42,620 bases of DNA from Hydrogenophilus sp. (GTDB lineage: Bacteria > Pseudomonadota > Gammaproteobacteria > Burkholderiales > Thiobacillaceae), in NCBI GenBank assembly GCA_020725195.1, contig DYFL01000018.1:1-42620 (forward strand). The letters are read 5' to 3'. This document shows, piece by piece, positions 18,456 to 28,310 of this stretch. The notes beneath the pieces are model-generated. The model had not been told where the DNA came from and made no database searches. It saw only the letters and a list, made by a program, of their open reading frames with translations. The number at the start of each line of letters is the position of its first letter. The stretch's first letter is position 1. The position numbers and the translations under genes are program-made.

Positions 18456-19201
18456 GCCGTCCCCTTGAGCCAGGTATCGAGCAGCCCCATCTGGCCGTAG
18501 CGGGTCAGGTCCACCTGCAGCGGCGTGAGCGAGATGCGGTTCTGGGTCACGGCATGGAAGTCCGTGCCCGGCCCGGCGTCCTGGGCGGAGCCCGCGGCGC
18601 CGACCCAGTACACCACCTGGTTCCTGGGGTTGATGGCCCGCACCGTGTCCTCGGCCTTGTGCCGCTTGCCCAGGCGGGTGATCTCCACGCCCTGGAGCGC
18701 CTCGGGCGGCACGTCCGGGACGTTGACGTTGAGCAGCATGGGCTCGGCCAGGGGCTGCTCGGCATAGCGCCTGACGAGGCCGGCGACGAAGTCGGCCGCG
18801 GTCTGGAAGTTCTCCGCGCCCACGTTGACCAGGGACACGGCGATGGCGGGCAGGCCGAGGAGGAAGCCCTCGGTGGCCGCCGCCACGGTGCCGGAATAGA
18901 CGGTGTCGTCGCCCATGTTGGCGCCGTGGTTGATGCCGGAGATCACCATGTCCGGCAGCTCGGGCAGCAGGCCGGTGACCGCCAGGTGCACGCAGTCGGT
19001 GGGCGTGCCGTTGACGTGGTAGAAGCCGTTGGGGGTCTGGCGGACCATGAGCGGCCGGTCCAGGGTCAGGGAGTTGCTCGCCCCGCTGCGGTCCCGCTCG
19101 GGGGCCACCACCGTGATGTCAGCGAACCGGGACAGCGTGGCGGCCAGGACGGCCAGGCCGGGTGCGAAGTAGCCGTCGTCGTTGCTGAGCAGGATGCGCA
19201 T
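18452..19201 (-). CDS. surE: 5'/3'-nucleotidase SurE
   Basis: A 249-residue nucleoside monophosphate phosphatase needed for stationary-phase survival in E. coli. The N-terminus [16 protein letters not shown] contains the metal-binding DD pair. Further motifs are [33 protein letters not shown] and [27 protein letters not shown] 19201 is used because family members begin directly with MRIL; the in-frame extension runs into the tRNA region. It is first gene of the surE-pcm-nlpD-rpoS-yrfG cluster. Confidence 0.96.
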   Translation of the reverse strand: MRILLSNDDGYFAPGLAVLAATLSRFADITVVAPERDRSGASNSLTLDRPLMVRQTPNGFYHVNGTPTDCVHLAVTGLLPELPDMVISGINHGANMGDDTVYSGTVAAATEGFLLGLPAIAVSLVNVGAENFQTAADFVAGLVRRYAEQPLAEPMLLNVNVPDVPPEALQGVEITRLGKRHKAEDTVRAINPRNQVVYWVGAAGSAQDAGPGTDFHAVTQNRISLTPLQVDLTRYGQMGLLDTWLKGTA

Positions 19202-19297
19202 GGACGCGGAGGATAGGATTTGGCGATGGAGACTTCCGAAGGATGGCCGGGAACCCGGGTATCCGACCCGGCACGACCCTCGCAAGTCGATGAATAT

Positions 19298-19374
19298 TGG
19301 TCGGGGCGAGAAGATTCGAACTTCCGACCCCCTGCACCCCATGCAGGTGCGCTACCAGGCTGCGCTACGCCCCG
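19298..19374 (-). tRNA. tRNA-Pro (GGG anticodon)
   Basis: A 77-nt gene including encoded CCA. The acceptor stem is CGGGGCG / CGCCCCG with discriminator A. The D arm contains AGCGCAGCCTGGTAGCGC. The anticodon stem CCTGC / GCAGG encloses ATGGGGT, giving anticodon GGG. The T loop is TTCGAAT. The anticodon loop is the same as in E. coli tRNA-Pro(GGG). Confidence 0.96.
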
Positions 19375-19385
19375 AACAGCGGCGG

Positions 19386-19414
19386 ATTATATGCGCTCCG
19401 ACCCGCCCGGTAAA
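19386..19414 (-). promoter_or_regulatory. Sigma-70 promoter of tRNA-Pro
   Basis: On the minus strand TTTACC (19409-19414) and a perfect TATAAT (19386-19391) are 17 nt apart. The predicted start of transcription is only a few bases from the tRNA 5' end. Confidence 0.75.
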
Positions 19415-19441
19415 GGCCATTCGCGTACATGGGCGGCGCGC

Positions 19442-20467
19442 TCAGCCCGCCTCGCCGGTCTCCGGATAGGGCAGGCGCTCCATGAGGTAGCACAGGCAGT
19501 CCTGGCGCACGACCCGCTCGTCCAGGGTGAGCATGGCCGGCATCAGCCGCCGCCGCAGGCGGATGCGGCCGCCGCTGAAGTCGAAGAGCCGGCCGGTGAC
19601 ATCCGCCCCGGCCGCATCGGTGGCGTGCAGACACGGCGGCGCAGCGCCGCCGATGCGCCCGAGCACGGCCCCCGGCTCCAGCTCGCGGAAGTTCATGTGA
19701 TCGAGGTCCGGCGCGAAGTCGATGTCGCAGTCGCCGCAGCCGAAGCCGAAGCTCACGCCCGCGGCCACCTTGACCGTGGCCACGGTATGGTAGAGATCGA
19801 TGTCGTGGGGGGCGACCCGGGCACGGGGCAGCTCGGACAGATGCAGGCAGGCCTCGATGTAGTCCGCGGCATGCGCCACGCCCCGGGTCACGCCGGGCTT
19901 GCCGCACTCCACGGTGACCGCGGGGCAGAACTCGGCGAAGGCCGCCGACTGCACCCCCAGGGGCCGGGTGAAATGGACCACGATGCGGGAGAACAGCGTG
20001 GCGAGCTGCAGGAAGGCGGCATCCAGCCGGTTGACGCAGGCGTAATGGGGATTGAGGCCGGTGTTGTTGTGCACGTCGATGCTGGCGAAGACCCGGCGGG
20101 CGCGCATCGCCCCGACCACCTCGCGCGTCATGGCGTGTTCGGGCAGATCGGCCTCGGCGCCCCCCGGCCAGACCCGGTTGTAGTCCACCTGCCCGTCCAG
20201 GCGCCGCAGACCCGCCCCGGCCGCCGAGACGTTGCCGACGAACAGCGACAGCGCCCGCGGCAGGGGCGCCCCGCGGTGCTTGCGCAGCACCGCCCGGGCC
20301 GCCTCCCAGCCGGCATCCTCGTTGCCGTGCAACAGCACCGAGACGAAGAGCGGCGGCTCGCGCCGCCCTGGCAGGTGGATCAGGGCCGGGCCCGGCAGGA
20401 CCTCGCCGAGACGCTGGGCGGGCAAGTCCAGCAGCCCCTCGGGCAGGTGGTCGTAAACGGTCAGCAT
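19442..20467 (-). CDS. M14-family zinc carboxypeptidase / succinylglutamate desuccinylase-aspartoacylase-like protein
   Basis: A 341-residue member of the M14 zinc-hydrolase superfamily, nearest in pattern to the AstE/AspA deacylases. The zinc site is LLHGNEDAG (H-x-x-E, about 67-70) and IDVHNNTG (His about 136), with the catalytic Glu in AVTVECGKPG. Substrate is unknown: it may remove an acyl group from an amino acid or trim a peptide. Start ATG 20467 follows a weak AGG. An ISL3 element is inserted 23 bp upstream of the start, so the native promoter has been displaced and expression may now depend on the element or be lost. Confidence 0.75.
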   Translation of the reverse strand: MLTVYDHLPEGLLDLPAQRLGEVLPGPALIHLPGRREPPLFVSVLLHGNEDAGWEAARAVLRKHRGAPLPRALSLFVGNVSAAGAGLRRLDGQVDYNRVWPGGAEADLPEHAMTREVVGAMRARRVFASIDVHNNTGLNPHYACVNRLDAAFLQLATLFSRIVVHFTRPLGVQSAAFAEFCPAVTVECGKPGVTRGVAHAADYIEACLHLSELPRARVAPHDIDLYHTVATVKVAAGVSFGFGCGDCDIDFAPDLDHMNFRELEPGAVLGRIGGAAPPCLHATDAAGADVTGRLFDFSGGRIRLRRRLMPAMLTLDERVVRQDCLCYLMERLPYPETGEAG

Positions 20468-20482
20468 GGCGGTTCAACCTGA

Positions 20483-20490
20483 ATAAAATG
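20483..20490. repeat. Left 8-bp target-site duplication of the ISL3 element
   Basis: ATAAAATG occurs exactly here and again at 21960-21967, directly abutting both ends of the element. Eight base pairs is the usual duplication length for the ISL3 family. Confidence 0.92.
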
Positions 20491-20534
20491 GCCTCTTTTG
20501 AATTTCGAGTGGGTAATGTTGCCAGACGGGGTAG

Positions 20535-20649
20535 CCTGAGGCTGCGGGTCAAGGGCGGGCGAAGCCCGGCGGAGCGAACCCTTGAGGCGCAGCCTCAGGG
20601 AATACGCTGGCGCATGGCTGGATGCGGCGGGGTCGTGCATCCAGCCATG
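20535..20649. repeat. Two cruciform-forming inverted repeats inside the IS left end
   Basis: First structure: CCTGAGGCTGCG (20535-20546) pairs with CGCAGCCTCAGG (20588-20599), TCAAGGG pairs with CCCTTGA inside, and CGGGC-GAA-GCCCG forms the core. Second: CATGGCTGGATGC (20613-20625) pairs with GCATCCAGCCATG (20637-20649). They precede the transposase and could act as subterminal binding sites or block outside transcription from entering the gene. Confidence 0.85.
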
Positions 20650-20709
20650 GAGACAAGCGCGCCGGAAGGCGTAGGATGCGCGCCCCTGTGAGATCGGAGT
20701 GACCGGACC

Positions 20710-21936
20710 ATGACCGCCAAGTTGTTCGAAGCCGCCCTGGGCATTACGCCCCCGTGGTACATCAACGGCATCGATTTCGATGCGGCCAGGAAGACGCTGA
20801 CCATCGGCGTCGATTTCGTCGCCGGCAGCCGCTTTGCCGTACCGGGCGCCGAGGGCACGCATCCGGCCCACGACACCGTGACCAAGCGCTATCGGCACCT
20901 GAATTTCTTTCAGCACGAGTGCCACCTGGAAGTCCGGGTGCCGCGGGTGCGGCTGCCCGACGGCGGCATCCGGCAGGTCGAGCCCGACTGGTGCGGCCGG
21001 CTGGCCGGCTTCACGCTGCTGTTCGAGGCCCTGATCATGACCCTGTGCCGGGAAATGACCTTCGCGGCCGTCTCCCGGCTGGTGAATCTGTCCTGGCACC
21101 AGGTGGTGGCGATCTGCAAGCGCTACGTCGATCTGGGCCTGGCGCAGGCCGACTTCTCCGCCGTCAGGCGCCTGGCGGCGGACGAGACCTCGAAGGCCCG
21201 CGGCCATGACTACATCACCCTGGTGGCCGATGCCGACGAGCGGCGGGTACTGTTCGTCACCGAGGGGCGAGGGGCCGAGACGATCCAGGCCTTTGCCGCC
21301 GACTTCACCGCCCACGGCGGCGAAGCCGAAACCGTCGAGTCCATCTCCATCGACATGTCGCCCGCTTTCATCAAGGGCGTGACCCAACATCTGCCCAACG
21401 CCCGGATCACCTTCGACAAGTTCCATGTCATCGCCCACGCCAACACCGCCGTGGACAAGACCCGCCGCATCGAGCAGCGGACCGATCCGAGCCTCAAGGG
21501 GCTGCGCTGGAAGCTCTTGAAGGATCGGGCAAGCCTGGCGCCGGCCGCCCGGGCCGATCTGGATGGGCTGATCGCCCAGGTGACGACCAAGCGCACGGCA
21601 CGGGCCTGGCTCTATAAGGAGCAGTTGCGCGAGATATTGGAGCGCAAGCAGGTCAATGTCGTGCGCGGCATGCTGCTGCAATGGGCGACCAACGTCATGC
21701 GCTCGAAAGTCGAGCCGATGAAGGAGGTGGCCAAGATGATCCGCAGCCATATCGAGGGTATCGTCGCCTGGACCCAGACGCGCCAGACCAACGGCTTCCT
21801 GGAGGCCATCAACGGCCTCTTCCAGGCCGCCAAGCGCAAGGCCCGCGGCTATACCAACTTCACCACCATCCGCACCGTGGTCTTCCTGCTCGCCGGCAAA
21901 CTCGACTTCAGCAAGATCAACCCCCATGCCGCTTAA
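20710..21936 (+). CDS. ISL3-family transposase
   Basis: A 408-residue DDE transposase, full length and uninterrupted. The catalytic acids are placed in SIDMSPAFIKGV, ITFDKFHVIAHANTAVDKTRR and NGFLEAINGLFQAAKRKARGY. The last two are the characteristic ISL3 blocks (FDxFH...N.A.D..R and E..N...Q..K...RGY). An N-terminal DNA-binding region (RLVNLSWHQVVAICKRYVD, helix-turn-helix) precedes the catalytic domain. GGAG lies 11 nt before the ATG. The gene is enclosed by the IS ends. Confidence 0.96.
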   Translation: MTAKLFEAALGITPPWYINGIDFDAARKTLTIGVDFVAGSRFAVPGAEGTHPAHDTVTKRYRHLNFFQHECHLEVRVPRVRLPDGGIRQVEPDWCGRLAGFTLLFEALIMTLCREMTFAAVSRLVNLSWHQVVAICKRYVDLGLAQADFSAVRRLAADETSKARGHDYITLVADADERRVLFVTEGRGAETIQAFAADFTAHGGEAETVESISIDMSPAFIKGVTQHLPNARITFDKFHVIAHANTAVDKTRRIEQRTDPSLKGLRWKLLKDRASLAPAARADLDGLIAQVTTKRTARAWLYKEQLREILERKQVNVVRGMLLQWATNVMRSKVEPMKEVAKMIRSHIEGIVAWTQTRQTNGFLEAINGLFQAAKRKARGYTNFTTIRTVVFLLAGKLDFSKINPHAA

Positions 21937-21959
21937 CCCACTCGAAATTCAAAAGACCC

Positions 21960-21967
21960 ATAAAATG
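21960..21967. repeat. Right 8-bp target-site duplication of the ISL3 element
   Basis: ATAAAATG, identical to 20483-20490 and directly adjacent to the right inverted repeat. Confidence 0.92.
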
Positions 21968-22099
21968 CTTATCCACAGAGGGACACAGATACACACAGAT
22001 ATTCAAGGACTTCAGCTCAGCACTTGCCTCGCCCCGCTGCTGGGACGGGGATGTCCGGCAATCACCCGTTGCACAGGGTGTCATCTGCGGATTTCAGGA

Positions 22100-23536
22100 T
22101 CAAATCTCCCACTCGTGCACCGGCGCGCCGGAGCGCTGGTTTTCCAGGTAATCGGCCATCATGCGGACGACGTCGCCGCCCCGCCGCTCCAGGCGGCGCA
22201 CCTGCCAGACCGCACCGGTCTGGCAGGTGCGCACCCGCAGCCCGACGATGTCGAGGTAGCCTCCGGCCTCCGCGTCAGCCAGGCCGTAGGCCGCCAGGCC
22301 CTGGCGGGCCAGGGGCAGGAGTTCGTCCAGGACCAGGCCGCGCAGGGCGTGGCGGCGGCCGTCCAGCCAGACCACTTCCGCCCCCAGGCCGTCGCGGGCG
22401 GCCGCGTAGGCATTGGCCTTCGCCGCCTCGAAGCCCAGGTCCGCCTCCGGGGGGGTGTGCGCCTCGGCCAGGGCCCGGACCAGGCCGTAGTAGAAGGCGG
22501 CGTTGGCCAACATGTCCACCAGGCTCGGGCCGCTGGGCAATACCCGCTGCTCGATGCGCACGTGGGCCCGGCCGGCGGCGTCGAACCCGATCAGCGGACG
22601 CACCCAGCGCCAGATGGAGCCGTTGTGCAGGCGCAGATGCGCAAAGGGCTCGGCGTCCCCGTCGATCTGCACGGGCATGAGGACAGGGAAGCAGTCCAGG
22701 TTTTCCCGGAAGAGCTCTGTGAGGCGCCCCCCCACATAGCCCAGGCCGAAGCCGACGCGGCGCACGCGCCGGTCGCCGAGCCCCCCGTAGCCCCCCGCCT
22801 CCACCGCCTGCTCGAACAGCGGGATGCGGGTCTCCTCCCAGAGGCGGCGGCGGAAGAGGTAGGGGGAGTTGGCCCCCACGCCGAGCAGGGGCGCGCAGCT
22901 GATGAGGGAGGCGTTGTAGTAGCGGGGGCTCGCCGGCTCCGGCACCTGCAGGTGCACCTGGAAGGAGGTGGTCGCGGCCTCCAGCATCACGTCCGGGCAG
23001 AGGATGTCGAGGCTGTCCTGCCTTCCCGCGATGCGGATGTGGATGGGCCTGCCGCCGCGCTGCCTGAGGATCTGCTCGTTGAGGGCCGCATAGCGGTTCA
23101 GGGCCGAGATGTGGGCGAGGCTGAGGTCGCGCTGGCGGATGGTGGGCAGGATGCCGATCATCGCCAGGACGGCGTCCATGTCGTGGGCCGCGGCCTGGCT
23201 GCTCGCCCAGGTCGCGGCCAGGGCCCGCTCCAGCTCGCCCAGGGCGCCCGGCCCCAGGGGGAGGGGGGCCACGTTGAGCTCGACGTTGTAGCGGGAGAGC
23301 TCGGGCACCACCCAGGGGCTGTTCAGGTGCCCGAGATAGGCCTCGTTGATCGGGCTGGGGTAGCCGCTGTGGTCCAGGAGCCAGGCCTCGAGCTCGAAGC
23401 CCGCGACGAAGCGCTCGTCGCTGAAGCCCCCCGCGAGGGCAAAGGCCTCCAGCCGGGCGGTCTCCGCCCTCAGCCTGTCCCGGAAGCGGGCGAAGTCGGC
23501 CTCGGTGAAGACGGTGCGAGCGATCTCCCGGCCCAT
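22100..23536 (-). CDS. Glutamate-cysteine ligase-like protein (GCS2 / YbdK-related carboxylate-amine ligase)
   Basis: A 478-residue protein of the GCS2 superfamily of ATP-dependent carboxylate-amine ligases. It has FVAGFELEAWLLD (28 residues past the initial helix), the SRYNVELNVAP strand that matches the Glu/Asn metal-binding block, TTSFQVHLQVP, and the late HVRIEQRVLPSGPSLVDMLAN. These features fit a gamma-glutamylcysteine synthetase-like enzyme, but whether the acceptor is cysteine is not shown by the sequence. It is a single gene between merR and the IS. The spacer behind it (21968-22099) contains only short repeats. Confidence 0.75.
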   Translation of the reverse strand: MGREIARTVFTEADFARFRDRLRAETARLEAFALAGGFSDERFVAGFELEAWLLDHSGYPSPINEAYLGHLNSPWVVPELSRYNVELNVAPLPLGPGALGELERALAATWASSQAAAHDMDAVLAMIGILPTIRQRDLSLAHISALNRYAALNEQILRQRGGRPIHIRIAGRQDSLDILCPDVMLEAATTSFQVHLQVPEPASPRYYNASLISCAPLLGVGANSPYLFRRRLWEETRIPLFEQAVEAGGYGGLGDRRVRRVGFGLGYVGGRLTELFRENLDCFPVLMPVQIDGDAEPFAHLRLHNGSIWRWVRPLIGFDAAGRAHVRIEQRVLPSGPSLVDMLANAAFYYGLVRALAEAHTPPEADLGFEAAKANAYAAARDGLGAEVVWLDGRRHALRGLVLDELLPLARQGLAAYGLADAEAGGYLDIVGLRVRTCQTGAVWQVRRLERRGGDVVRMMADYLENQRSGAPVHEWEI

Positions 23537-23605
23537 GCATCCCCCTGCGCATCCGCATCGGCGGGCCGCCGCGGCGGCCCGTCGGCAACGACCACGATGT
23601 TTAAT

Positions 23606-23974
23606 TTATAGCTGGAGGAGCATGAGGATCGCGCCGATCTCTTGCCTGAGCTCGGCCATGCTGAGAGGGGGACCGGGGGCTTCCGGGGCGCCGCTGCCGA
23701 CCTCGGCCTCGCTGCCCAGCCGGTTGCGGGCGCCGCTGATGGTGAAGCCCTCCTCGTAGAGGAGCTGGCGGATGCGCCGGATCAGCCTGACCTCGTGATG
23801 CTGGTAGTAGCGGCGGTTGCCCCGCCGCTTGACCGGCTTGAGTTGGGCGAACTCCTGCTCCCAATAGCGCAGGACGTGGGGCTTGACGGCGCAGAGCTCG
23901 CTCACCTCGCCGATGGTGAAGTAGCGCTTGGCCGGGATCGGGGGCAGCTCACTCTGCGGCAGGTGATCCGGCAT
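23606..23974 (-). CDS. MerR-family transcriptional regulator
   Basis: A 122-residue regulator with an N-terminal winged helix-turn-helix, [27 protein letters not shown] (given here as a region at about 16-42), followed by [19 protein letters not shown] (wing and dimerisation start). There are no cysteine metal ligands, so it is not a metal-responsive MerR. A short C-terminal tail contains a hydrophobic helix. Its 5' end overlaps ihfA by 26 bp. A MerR gene after ihfA is a common arrangement in beta- and gammaproteobacteria, where its target is unknown. Confidence 0.9.
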   Translation of the reverse strand: MPDHLPQSELPPIPAKRYFTIGEVSELCAVKPHVLRYWEQEFAQLKPVKRRGNRRYYQHHEVRLIRRIRQLLYEEGFTISGARNRLGSEAEVGSGAPEAPGPPLSMAELRQEIGAILMLLQL

Positions 23975-24257
23975 GGGCGGCCTCTACCATCGCCTTCAAC
24001 TTCTGGCTGGCATGGAACGTCACCACGCGACGGGCCGTGATGGGCATCTCCTCGCCGGTCTTGGGATTGCGCCCCGGGCGCTGGGGCTTTTCCCGGAGCT
24101 GGAAGTTGCCGAAGCCGGAGATCTTCACGCTCTCCCCGGTCTCCAGGGCGGTGCGCACCTCCTCGAAGAAGGCCTCGACCATCTCCTTGGCCTCGCGCTT
24201 GTTGAGCCCCACCTGTTCGAACAATAGATTGGCGAGTTCCGCTTTTGTTAGTGTCAT
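23949..24257 (-). CDS. ihfA: Integration host factor subunit alpha
   Basis: A 102-residue HU/IHF-fold DNA-bending protein. It has the alpha-subunit pattern [31 protein letters not shown], then [15 protein letters not shown] and the DNA-minor-groove arm [13 protein letters not shown] with the intercalating proline. It partners with IhfB encoded elsewhere. It follows pheT by 45 bp, the conserved proteobacterial order pheS-pheT-ihfA. Confidence 0.96.
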   Translation of the reverse strand: MTLTKAELANLLFEQVGLNKREAKEMVEAFFEEVRTALETGESVKISGFGNFQLREKPQRPGRNPKTGEEMPITARRVVTFHASQKLKAMVEAAHAGSPAAE

Positions 24258-24302
24258 CGAGAACCGATCCCCTTGAATTGATGACCCGTTGCTGGAACGG
24301 GC

Positions 24303-26657
24303 CTAGGCCCGCAGTACGGCATCGAACTTGTCGGCGAGGTGGCGGACCACCTGGCCGACCGCGGCCTCGATCTCGGCGTCCGTAAGCGTTTTCTGAGTAT
24401 CTTGCAATAACATACTGAAAGCAAGGCTTTTTTTCCCTGGCTCCACGCCCTGGCCCTGGTAGACGTCGAAGAGCGAGAGGTCGACGACGGTCGCGGGGAG
24501 GTGCTGCCGGAGCGCCTCCAGCATCCCGCCGACGGCCAGGCCCGCCTCCACCACCACGGCGATGTCCCGGCGCACGGCGGGGAAGCGCGACAGCCCCGAG
24601 TAGCGCGGCGCCTCGCGGCCCGCCACCGCCGGCCAGTCGAGCTCGAAGAGGATGGGCGGGTGGGCGAACCCGTACTTCTGGGCGAGCCGCGGATGCAGGG
24701 TGCCGAGCCAGCCGACAGGGTGCCCGGCCAGCGCGATGCGGGCGCTGCGCCCCGGATGCAGGGCAGGATGCGTCGCCGCCTCGAAGCTCGCCGCCTGCGG
24801 GAAGAGCAGCGCCTCGACGTCGTTCTTCACGTCGTAGAAGTCCGCCTCGCGCGCCGGCTCGCCCCACTGCTCGGGGGCCGCCGTGCCATGGGCGAGGCCG
24901 GCGAGGCGCACGGGCTGGGCATCGATGTCTGCAGCGACGAAGCAGCGCCCCGCCTCGAACAGCCGCAGCCGCTCCTGGCCGTGATTGAGGTTGTGGCGCA
25001 GGGCCTGCACGAGGCCGGGCAGGAGGCTGCCGCGCATGCTGTCCATCTGGCTCGCGATGGGGTTGAGCAGGGGCAGGCGTGCGCCCTCGGCGCGGAAGTC
25101 GGCGTCCAGATCGGCGGCGATGAAGCTGTAGGTGACGATCTCCTGGTAGCCGCGCGCGGCGAGGAGCTGCTTCACCTCGCCCTGGCCGCGCTCGGTCTCC
25201 GCCACGGGCAGCAGCCGCGCCTCGCCGCGCGGCGGCACGATGGGGATGCGCTCGTAGCCGTGGACGCGGGCCACCTCCTCGACGAGGTCGACCTCGCGCA
25301 CGATGTCGAAGCGGAAGCTGGGCGGCGTGACCCGCAGGCCTTCGCCCGTGCTCCCCACGTCCATGCCCAGGCGGCCGAGGATGGCGGCCTGCTCCGCGTC
25401 GCCCAGGTCCAGCCCCAGGAGGCGGCGGGCCCGCTCGGGGCGGTAGGCGATGGTCGGGGCCCGGAGCGCCGCGCCCGCCACCTCGGTGACGGGACCGGCC
25501 CGGCCGCCGCAGATCTCCAGGATCAGACGGGTGGCCCGCTCCAGGGCATGGCGCGGCAGGTCGAAGTCCACCCCGCGCTCGAAGCGGTGCGAGGAATCGG
25601 TGCCGAGCCCATAGCGCCGGGCCCGGCCGGCGATGGCCGCCGGCGCGAAATGGGCCGACTCCAGGAAGATGTCGCGGGTGGCCTCGGTGACCGCGCTCGC
25701 GGCCCCGCCCATGACGCCGGCCAGGGCGAGGGGGCCGGAGGCGTCGGCGATGGCGAGGGTGTCGGCGGCGAGCTCGATGGTCTCGCCGTTGAGCAGCTCC
25801 AGCCGCTCGCCCGCCCGGCCCATGCGCACCCGGATCCCGCCCTCGAGGCGGGCCAGATCGAAGCCGTGCATGGGCTGGCCCAGCTCCAGGAGCACGTAGT
25901 TGGTCACGTCCACCACGGGATGGATGCTGCGCACGCCGCTGCGCTCCAGGCGCTCCGCCATCCAGGCGGGGGTCCGGGCCGCCGCGTCGATGCCGCGCAG
26001 CACCCGGCCGCAGTAGCGCGGGCAGGACTCGGGGGCGTCCACCGTCACGGGGAAGGTGTCAGGCGACTCGGTCGCCACCGGGCTGCAGTCCACGTGCTGC
26101 AGCCTGGCGCCGCTCAGGGCCGCCACCTCGCGGGCGATGCCCAGCACGGAGAGGCAGTCGCCCCGGTTGGGGGTGAGCTTGAGGGTGACGAGGCGGTCGT
26201 CGAGGCGGCGCCAGGCACGGAAATCCTGCCCCACCGGCGCATCGGCCGGCAGTTCGAGGATGCCCTCGGCGGCGTCCGACAGCCCCAGTTCCTTGGCCGA
26301 ACAGAGCATGCCGAAGGACTCCACGCCGCGCACGCGGGCCTCCTGGATCTCGAATTCGGGCAGCTTCGCCCCGACCAGGGCGCAGGCCGTCTTGAGCCCG
26401 GCCCGGGCGTTGGGCGCGCCGCAGACGATCTGCAGGGGTTCGCCCTCCCCCACGCTGACGCGGCAGACCTGCAGGCGGTCGGCATTCGGGTGCCGCTCGG
26501 CGCTCAGGATCTCGGCCACCACCACGCGGCTGAAGGCGGGGGCGGCGGGCTCCACCGCCTCCACCTCCAGGCCCGCCATGGTGAGCAGGTGGGCCAGGGC
26601 GTCGGTATCGAGTTCCGTGTCGGCCAGCGTGCGCAGCCAGGCTTCGGAGAATTTCAT
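24303..26657 (-). CDS. pheT: Phenylalanyl-tRNA synthetase beta subunit
   Basis: A 784-residue subunit of the alpha2-beta2 enzyme. In order: an N-terminal tRNA-binding OB fold (about 40-150, VVVAEILSAERHPNADRLQVCRV), B3/B4 editing region (about 215-380, VTNYVLLELGQPMHGFDLARL), B5 domain (about 400-470), a catalytic-like core (HGYERIPIVPP, then NPIASQMDSMRGSLLPGL), and a C-terminal FDX-ACB anticodon-binding domain (YSGLSRFPAVRRDIAVVVE). Length is normal for bacteria. It is separated from pheS by 131 bp that hold palindromic element copy B. Confidence 0.97.
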   Translation of the reverse strand: MKFSEAWLRTLADTELDTDALAHLLTMAGLEVEAVEPAAPAFSRVVVAEILSAERHPNADRLQVCRVSVGEGEPLQIVCGAPNARAGLKTACALVGAKLPEFEIQEARVRGVESFGMLCSAKELGLSDAAEGILELPADAPVGQDFRAWRRLDDRLVTLKLTPNRGDCLSVLGIAREVAALSGARLQHVDCSPVATESPDTFPVTVDAPESCPRYCGRVLRGIDAAARTPAWMAERLERSGVRSIHPVVDVTNYVLLELGQPMHGFDLARLEGGIRVRMGRAGERLELLNGETIELAADTLAIADASGPLALAGVMGGAASAVTEATRDIFLESAHFAPAAIAGRARRYGLGTDSSHRFERGVDFDLPRHALERATRLILEICGGRAGPVTEVAGAALRAPTIAYRPERARRLLGLDLGDAEQAAILGRLGMDVGSTGEGLRVTPPSFRFDIVREVDLVEEVARVHGYERIPIVPPRGEARLLPVAETERGQGEVKQLLAARGYQEIVTYSFIAADLDADFRAEGARLPLLNPIASQMDSMRGSLLPGLVQALRHNLNHGQERLRLFEAGRCFVAADIDAQPVRLAGLAHGTAAPEQWGEPAREADFYDVKNDVEALLFPQAASFEAATHPALHPGRSARIALAGHPVGWLGTLHPRLAQKYGFAHPPILFELDWPAVAGREAPRYSGLSRFPAVRRDIAVVVEAGLAVGGMLEALRQHLPATVVDLSLFDVYQGQGVEPGKKSLAFSMLLQDTQKTLTDAEIEAAVGQVVRHLADKFDAVLRA

Positions 26658-26707
26658 GGCAAGGACTCAGATAAATTAATCAGCCAAATCAAATGCGGCA
26701 AGTAAGA

Positions 26708-26771
26708 TCGTTTTGGCTTCGGCCGCCGCTTCGCGGCTTAACGCCGGCTACGCCGGCATTAGCCTCCGCCG

Positions 26772-26777
<6 letters not shown>
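26708..26777 (-). repeat. Palindromic element copy B (between pheS and pheT)
   Basis: A 70-bp element, 66 of 70 positions identical to copy A. In gene sense it runs from TCGTTTCGGCGGAGGCT to AGCCAAAACGA, with a 10-bp stem (triloop GTA) and a 5-bp stem (triloop GAA). Its upstream edge merges into a 51-bp perfect palindrome made from the pheS 3' end. One open frame encodes AGVKPRSGGRSQND. Confidence 0.85.
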
Positions 26778-27841
<1,064 letters not shown>

Positions 27842-27858
27842 TCAGGGTGAAGTCTCAC

Positions 27859-27875
27859 ACGCAGCCGGGCTGCGT
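27859..27875. repeat. Short hairpin in the pheS leader
   Basis: ACGCAGC-CGG-GCTGCGT forms a perfect 7-bp stem with a 3-nt loop, about 50 nt upstream of pheS. There is no T-run, so it is not a terminator. No Phe-rich leader peptide like E. coli pheM is visible beside it. Confidence 0.5.
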
Positions 27876-27885
27876 CTTGCCGAAA

Positions 27886-27915
27886 GCAAAAAGGGAGGCC
27901 GCATCGACCTCCCTT
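27886..27915 (-). terminator. Rho-independent terminator after rplT
   Basis: On the minus strand AAGGGAGGTC and GGCCTCCCTT form a 10-bp stem (one G-T pair) with a 5-nt loop, followed by TTTTT. It lies 19 bp past the rplT stop and about 80 bp before pheS. It should end or attenuate the thrS-rplT transcript. Confidence 0.85.
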
Positions 27916-27934
27916 CGGGTGCAACCAGGCGAGC

Positions 27935-28300
27935 TTACGCCCCCAGGCTGGCCTTGGCCTGCTCCGCGATCTTGGCGAAGGCGGGCTGATCGTACACGGC
28001 CATGTCGGCCAGGACCTTGCGGTCGATGTCGATCGAGGCCTTCTTCAGGCCGTTCATGAACTGGCTGTAGTTCATGTCCATACCCAGTTCGCGCACCGCG
28101 GCGTTGATCCGGGCGATCCACAGGATACGGAACTGGCGCTTGCGCTGGCGGCGGTCGCGGTAGGCATACTGGCCCGCCTTCATCACCGCTTCGACGGCGA
28201 CGCGGTAGACGCTGCTGCGGCGACCGCGATAGCCCTTGGCCGCCTCCAGCACCTTCTTGTGGCTGGCACGGGCGGTGGTTCCACGTTTCACTCGAGGCAT
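27935..28300 (-). CDS. rplT: 50S ribosomal protein L20
   Basis: A 121-residue, highly basic protein that binds 23S rRNA early in 50S assembly. It begins [27 protein letters not shown], the L20 signature region, and contains the [21 protein letters not shown] rRNA-binding helix. It lies 10 bp after rpmI. In E. coli, L20 represses its own operon by binding the mRNA ahead of rpmI. Confidence 0.98.
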   Translation of the reverse strand: MPRVKRGTTARASHKKVLEAAKGYRGRRSSVYRVAVEAVMKAGQYAYRDRRQRKRQFRILWIARINAAVRELGMDMNYSQFMNGLKKASIDIDRKVLADMAVYDQPAFAKIAEQAKASLGA

Positions 28301-28310
28301 GGTCTACTCC

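Larger units (their letters stand above)
20491..21959 (+). mobile_element. Complete ISL3-family insertion sequence, 1469 bp
   Basis: The ends are near-perfect inverted repeats (left CTCTTTTGAATTTCGAGTGG, right the reverse complement within 21933-21959), starting G-x-x-TCTTTTG as expected for ISL3. They are flanked by an 8-bp direct duplication. One transposase gene fills 20710-21936. The 190 bp between the left end and the gene are non-coding and hold two strong inverted repeats (20535-20599 and 20613-20649). All parts are intact, which suggests a recent, possibly active insertion. Confidence 0.95.

Noticed and set aside
21968-21990. TTATCCACA, a DnaA-box match beside the IS, as a possible replication origin
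   Set aside because: Only one box, no AT-rich unwinding region and no dnaA/dnaN/gidA context. The following ACACAGAT units look like a common dispersed repeat.
23562-23581. Perfect 20-bp GC palindrome between merR and the GCS2-type gene as a terminator
   Set aside because: No T-run on either strand and almost no loop, so a rho-independent terminator is not supported. It may still form a cruciform.
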